From Glandiceps talaboti (Eukaryota; Hemichordata; Enteropneusta; Spengelidae), in the NCBI RefSeq assembly GCF_964340395.1, contig NC_135550.1:12758408-12822407 (forward strand): DNA of 64,000 nt, read 5' to 3'. How positions within the stretch are numbered: the stretch's first letter is position 1; the number at the start of each line of letters is the position of its first letter. This document shows positions 59,360 through 64,000 of the stretch, piece after piece. Under the pieces are notes generated by a model. That model was not told where the DNA came from. It did not search any database and worked only from the letters and a program-made list of their open reading frames with translations. A program made the translations under genes and the position numbers.

Positions 59360-60023
59360 CTTATGTCTGAAGAAACAAATTAACAACAATACTGGTACAG
59401 AATCATGCTATATGCATGTTCAATTCATGGTTGGTGACACACACATGTATACACTGCCAATCTAAGGTGTAAGTGATGCTGGATGATGGTGCCAGACTTC
59501 ATCTGATTTCAATACAGGTGTGAAATCTTGAAATAAAAAAGTGAGAGTGTGTATGCCTGACTGTTCTGGTCTTGAAAGGTTCTCACACCTCAGTATCAAA
59601 TGAATGGTCATTACTAGGGGAGGTGTATAATGTATTGTACACATACATGTACTTTGTGAGGAATCATCTATTATGGAATTCAATGGCTGAATTTGTGAAA
59701 AAATGGTACATTTAATGGAATTATTATGTTATATGTTTTTCATACTAGAATTTAATAGCTTGTAGAATCTTATTTCCAGGTATTACACACTGCCCTCTAG
59801 TGTTACTACCCTAATTGCTGTTTACATCTGTGATTCAGTGTCAAAAAAAAGATAAAAGAAAATGTACTGCAGGCAAGTGGCAAGAATGCAGAACACCTGG
59901 CACTTACATGCAGGTACATACCTTCTCCAGAATACAGGAAAGGCAATTCAAACGTACAAGTTCATATCCTTCCACCATTTGGCTACATTTTACAATTTTA
60001 TTTTGAATGACACTGTGAATCAC

Positions 60024-60359
60024 AGGGAGCCCAGGAACCATGTTAGAAACAAACAAACATGCATGGGTGAATGGAATATCATTTCAAACTCGGAAACTAT
60101 CTATATACAGTATGTATATACAGCCGGTATACTATTGAAATAACATACTGTGGTGTTTGTATAGATAGGATGCCGGTATATATATATAGAAACAGAGTAT
60201 ATTATTTCAATAGTATACAGGCCGTATATACATTTTGTAGATGTATATATATGTAGATAGTTACAATGTATACAAGAGTTTAAAATGATATTCTCTTTAC
60301 CCATGCATATTTGTTTGTTTGTTTGTTTGTTTACTTGTAACATGGTTCCTGGGCTCCCT
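60024..60359. mobile_element. Near-palindromic MITE-like element (336 bp)
   Basis: Both ends read AGGGAGCCCAGGAACCATGTTA inward, and the arms stay complementary almost to the centre, including ATGCATGGGT, AATATCATTT and TATACTATTGAAATAA blocks. The right arm carries an expanded (GTTT)n where the left has two AAAC units. No coding capacity. The form is that of a fold-back non-autonomous DNA transposon. No convincing target-site duplication was found. Confidence 0.75.
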
Positions 60360-60427
60360 ACATTTGTATGTGTGAACATACATGTATGTTTCCTCCTTTA
60401 CTCTCAATTTTTCATTTTATTATTTAC

Positions 60428-60473
60428 CTTGAAGTTGTACCCAAATAATTGCAATAACTCCACTGCTCTGTAG
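60428..60473 (-). other. Candidate exon D (YRAVELLQLFGYNFK)
   Basis: 46 nt, acceptor TCTGTTTAG, donor AAG/GTAAAT. The first base completes an Asp codon with the two bases left by exon C; the rest reads YRAVELLQLFGYNFK and ends in phase 0. Confidence 0.45.
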
Positions 60474-61709
60474 CTAAACAGACTGTGTCAGCTACTTAAA
60501 TGCCAAAATCATTCCATATAATTGAAATATTATGTCAAAACACATTAAAATCTAAATGACAAAAACACCACAATATCTGTACTTTTGGTATTAGGAAGGG
60601 ATTTCGTTTGCAGATTATCTTGGGAACTTAATGGGCGAGTTTCTGAGCATAATGAACCCTTGGAGAATAGGGCAAAGATAACGATGATGATAATATGATA
60701 AACGTTACACGGTGACTGTCAAATGCTTTTAAGAAAACACTTTCTTTTGATTTTTAAGTTGTTAGACTCGCTCAGAAAAGTCAATACTAAGTAGGAAGTT
60801 TGAGCGTAGGTGATAGTAAGTACGGGTCATTATCACTTGATACCATTCAAGCAAGAGTAGATTTTCACATTTATCACAGCACAGCAAGGAGAATGATCAT
60901 TAAAGTGACCAATGCTGCACAACATTAACGTTTAGGTGGTTAAAAACACAACATTACAAATTATCCAATTGACCAGTATCACAAATGACTGAATTATGAA
61001 CCACAAGAACGTGCACGGTCCACTGATCTGTACATTGTACATGTATTGTTCATTAGACCATGCACATGCCAAACTACTGTCATTGAACAGAAAATATGGA
61101 TATGTACAGTTTATCCTGTTGTTCTACCATGCATGTCTACATCACTGGTTCTGCTATGCTCGAAATATCAAAACGTTCCACATCACCATCATTTTCCTTG
61201 ATTTTTCAAAAACTATGCTCGAGGAGGTATACATCAAAATTATATATTTTTTATATTATATTTTTTTGTAAATTTTATTATATACATTGTATTTCTACTA
61301 ATTTCTTCATTCAGCCACAAAATATGTATGACCTACAGGTTGGTTTGTCACTACTCACCTAGTGACTCGTAGTGACAAGACCCCTTACATCTAAATACAT
61401 GTATCTCTCTTATTCACTATTACCTCTAGTATTATGTACATTGCATGCATGACCGTTGCATAATATCATTTCATTATGAACTACATTTACGCACTTCGTT
61501 GAGATTGATTGCATTCATACATACATAAAACATACTTCTATCAATACAAATCCATAAAAAAGTTCACATACAGGGCATTCACATCTTGGTTTGCATACAA
61601 ATGTGTCATGAAATTTTGAATACAGTTTATGAGTGACATGTAAATGGACAAAGAATGTCCGGTCTACATCACTACACCAACATTAACCATGTACATGGAA
61701 ATTACATAC

Positions 61710-61807
61710 TCAGGAAATACTTGCTTGATTATGGCTAAAACCGGGTCTGGATCAACATCCGTCGCTTTATAGCCATCAAGGAAATCATGTACACAAGTAT
61801 CAATTAC
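61710..61807 (-). other. Candidate exon C (VIDTCVHDFLDGYKATD...)
   Basis: 98 nt, acceptor GTCTCTAAAG, donor GA/GTATGT. Only one of three frames is open: VIDTCVHDFLDGYKATDVDP, then DPVLAIIKQVFP. Amino-acid composition and CpG-containing codons look coding. This is the strongest exon of the upstream series. I do not recognise the family. Confidence 0.5.
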
Positions 61808-62948
61808 CTTTAGAGACATACATGTAAGCCAATGGAAATCCATGATGGAAAGGTGGTGAAATATATTCCAATATTCACTCTACTGTAGTACTGAAGACGG
61901 TCACATGTGATATTTTATAAATATAGTAACAATTCAATAATTGCAACCAATGCTATATATAAATAGATGACATTTTTGTAGTGTTGGGGTGAAGAACTGT
62001 TATGTACATGTACGTTATATGATGATTCACTACAATTTTCTTTGTTTGATATTTATGAGTTCAAATTTAAGGGTCTGTCTATATTTGATTTTGATCTAAA
62101 TTACTCCCCAGACAATATGTTTCTATGAAATATAAAGGTACAACACCTGGGTGCCATTGTCATTTTACCTCACATATAGTGAATTGTAAATATAGTTATA
62201 CATTTAGATTTTTTGTGAGAAAAAAAAAACTTAAAAGTGTATTTATGCAATATATTTACTATTTACTAATTTTGACTGTATTCCTGATTACAATTTTGTA
62301 TGATTATTATCGTGTAAACTTTTCATTATTTTTATCATATATTCACTGAAATTGATCTTCCTTTTTCATAAGATGAAAAAATATACATATAAAATGCTTA
62401 GCAGCTTTATTGTGAATTTGTATTCTCAAGACAAAATGGCAATGTATATCCTTCATACAAAAATCCCTGTAATTGGAATCATGATATGTGATAAAAGTAA
62501 TGAAATATTAGAAGCGTGGTGTCACACAGCTATAATTAATATTTACACTGAATGACACGTTGACAATTAATCAATACATGCCATGGCTTTGAAAATTATT
62601 ACCGACTAATAAATTAATATGAAATACCTCAACTAATAATTATTCAAACAGAATCACTGGGGGGAAAGTGTCCACTTGGGGAAAACGACATTGTACACAT
62701 TATGTGTTTTGAAGAGAGATAGAAATGTTATAGAGAAAAACAGAATATTTGCATGGATTTTAGCCATTTACATGTACATGTAGGCTTCATCATCATGGTT
62801 ATTGCAGACTGTAAGCAATTGGACATTACAATGTAAAGTAGAACATATGACAACCACCCCTACCTAGAATCTAGTTTTTGAAGCAACCACAATGTACATG
62901 GCTTTCGTCCAAATAACTACTCGTCTGAAAATAATTATCACCACATAC

Positions 62949-62990
62949 CTCCGGGACAGTCATCACAATATGTGCAAACATACGGACAGT
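62949..62990 (-). other. Candidate exon B (TVRMFAHIVMTVPE)
   Basis: 42 nt, acceptor TACCTAACAG, donor GAG/GTATGT, phase 0 at both ends. It joins in frame to exon C to read ...MTVPEVIDTCVHDFL. Confidence 0.4.
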
Positions 62991-63457
62991 CTGTTAGGTA
63001 CATATACAGTGAAAAGTACATTACAGTGTACTTACATGTATATATGATGGATGCACAGTCAGTATTTGCTCTTATCAAAAATAATTCCATATTTTCTTTC
63101 TTCTATTATTTCAGTGATGTTGATTTCTTGGAAAGGTTCAACTAAAACCATCAAGACCTACATGTAGCCTAGCGTACTTATATGAAAATATTGAAAATTT
63201 AACAATTTAGACCAAAAACAGAAGAAGATATACGCAAGTTAGTGTAATTGAAGAAATAATTGCGATTGCGGAGTCTGAATTCATTTTTTTAAAAAGTAAC
63301 CAGCAGAACCATGTTCAAATATGGTAATTTTGCTAAATTTACATGACATAGCATAGCATACAAATATATATCACTGAAACCAGTCGAACGATAATTAATC
63401 TCTTACAACATTCCGCACAGTACAAGGATTTCTTTTTGTTTGAATTTGTGTACTTAC

Positions 63458-63493
63458 TTCATAAATGGACACAAAGTCAACAATACATATCAT
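63458..63493 (-). other. Candidate exon A with possible start codon
   Basis: 12 codons, MICIVDFVSIYE, before a donor GAA/GTAAGT, phase 0. A TGA stands immediately before the ATG in the same frame and no acceptor lies close by, so if coding it would be the initiating exon. Initiation context is weak (T at -3). Confidence 0.3.
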
Positions 63494-64000
63494 TCATGGG
63501 ACATGTAATTCATCAATTAAAAAATTGTAACATAATAACTCTCTCACTAATTAGTCTTTATTGATTAAAATAACTACTCTCAGTAAAATTTTACAATCCT
63601 GACCAATCAATAAAGTCAATAAATTTCCAATGGTTGTATTTACTTTCATCAGAAATGACAACACAGTTTGAAAGTATATGTATGTGTGTGTGTACTGGAA
63701 TGTATTGTATACAATTAGTCCATGAATTCTGTATTCATGTATTTGCCCTATGGTTATACCAATGTATGTATGTATGCCAGCTTTACAATATCTATAGCTT
63801 TCAAGGTTTCCATTTTTTATTGATGTCATAAATTCCCATTTGCTGCATATAAATCTCTATCCTAAGGGAGTACTATTCAGTACATCCTCTTTCTTTTGTA
63901 ATGTTTTATTTCCATCTTCACCAGCCACTAGGCCAATGAAATATCGGTACATTTAGGAACCTTCACAGAACAGTCTTAAAAATCTGACAAGACTATTTGT

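Larger units (their letters stand above)
56554..64000. other. Right flank: sparse candidate exons and repeats
   Basis: Apart from the five small candidate exons, the inverted minisatellite and the MITE-like element, I see only AT-rich unique sequence and many ACATGTACATGT-like short palindromes. No RNA gene was recognised. Confidence 0.55.

Noticed and set aside
59462-59683. Minus-strand frame ending FTPVLKSDEVWHHHPASLTP as a terminal exon
   Set aside because: An acceptor-like CAAG is present but the frame does not follow from candidate exon D in phase, and no family is recognised.
62949-63115. Alternative reading: exon at about 63,037-63,098 joined to exon B in a Cys-rich frame (YCPYVCTYCDDCPG)
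   Set aside because: That frame meets a stop at once in the next exon, whereas the other frame of exon B continues through exons C to E.

Overview
This is intron-rich, AT-rich animal nuclear DNA. Small coding exons with GT-AG borders lie far apart, simple-sequence repeats are extremely dense, and there are non-LTR retrotransposons and fold-back (MITE-like) repeats. No operons, Shine-Dalgarno sites or prokaryotic genes are seen. The gene families and the Tx1-type LINE fit a marine invertebrate (hemichordate, cephalochordate or lophotrochozoan), but nothing in the sequence fixes the species.

Left part (1 to about 10 kb): no convincing gene. It holds microsatellite blocks, a 635-bp fold-back repeat (4711-5346) and a few weak open frames.

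GPCR locus (10,027-33,218, plus strand): three exons whose phases match exactly encode an 826-residue class A G-protein-coupled receptor. Exon 1 carries TM1-3, exon 2 TM4-5, and exon 3 TM6-7 plus a cytoplasmic tail of about 520 residues. The receptor lacks canonical DRY and NPxxY. Intron 1 is 20.1 kb and holds, in antisense orientation, a nearly intact LINE of the Tx1/L1 lineage (about 21,649-27,811). Its ORF2 is uninterrupted (1304 codons) and its ORF1 is broken by one frameshift. (AGT)n microsatellite lies on both sides of the element. A decayed fragment of a different LINE, several long tetranucleotide tracts and two possible cryptic or alternative exons are also in this intron.

Middle (33.2-42.2 kb): intergenic, with microsatellites, a (CAACA)n array and a diverged tandem duplication. 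No gene is seen.

RhoGEF locus (42,268-56,553, minus strand): thirteen well-bordered exons plus a 24-nt microexon give one 993-residue reading frame. It contains an N-terminal coiled coil, an acidic/serine-rich linker, a DH (RhoGEF) domain with the QRIPKY core, no PH domain, and a long basic tail. Order and motifs match vertebrate ARHGEF33. One intron uses a GC donor. Five more short, phase-compatible minus-strand exons (59.3-63.5 kb) may be a 5' extension of this gene or a separate small gene.

Right part (56.6-64 kb): these candidate exons, a G/C-rich inverted minisatellite with a 78-base G run (57,989-58,860), and a 336-bp near-palindromic MITE-like element (60,024-60,359). The two main genes are convergent: their coding 3' ends face each other across about 9 kb. 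Nothing suggests they work together.
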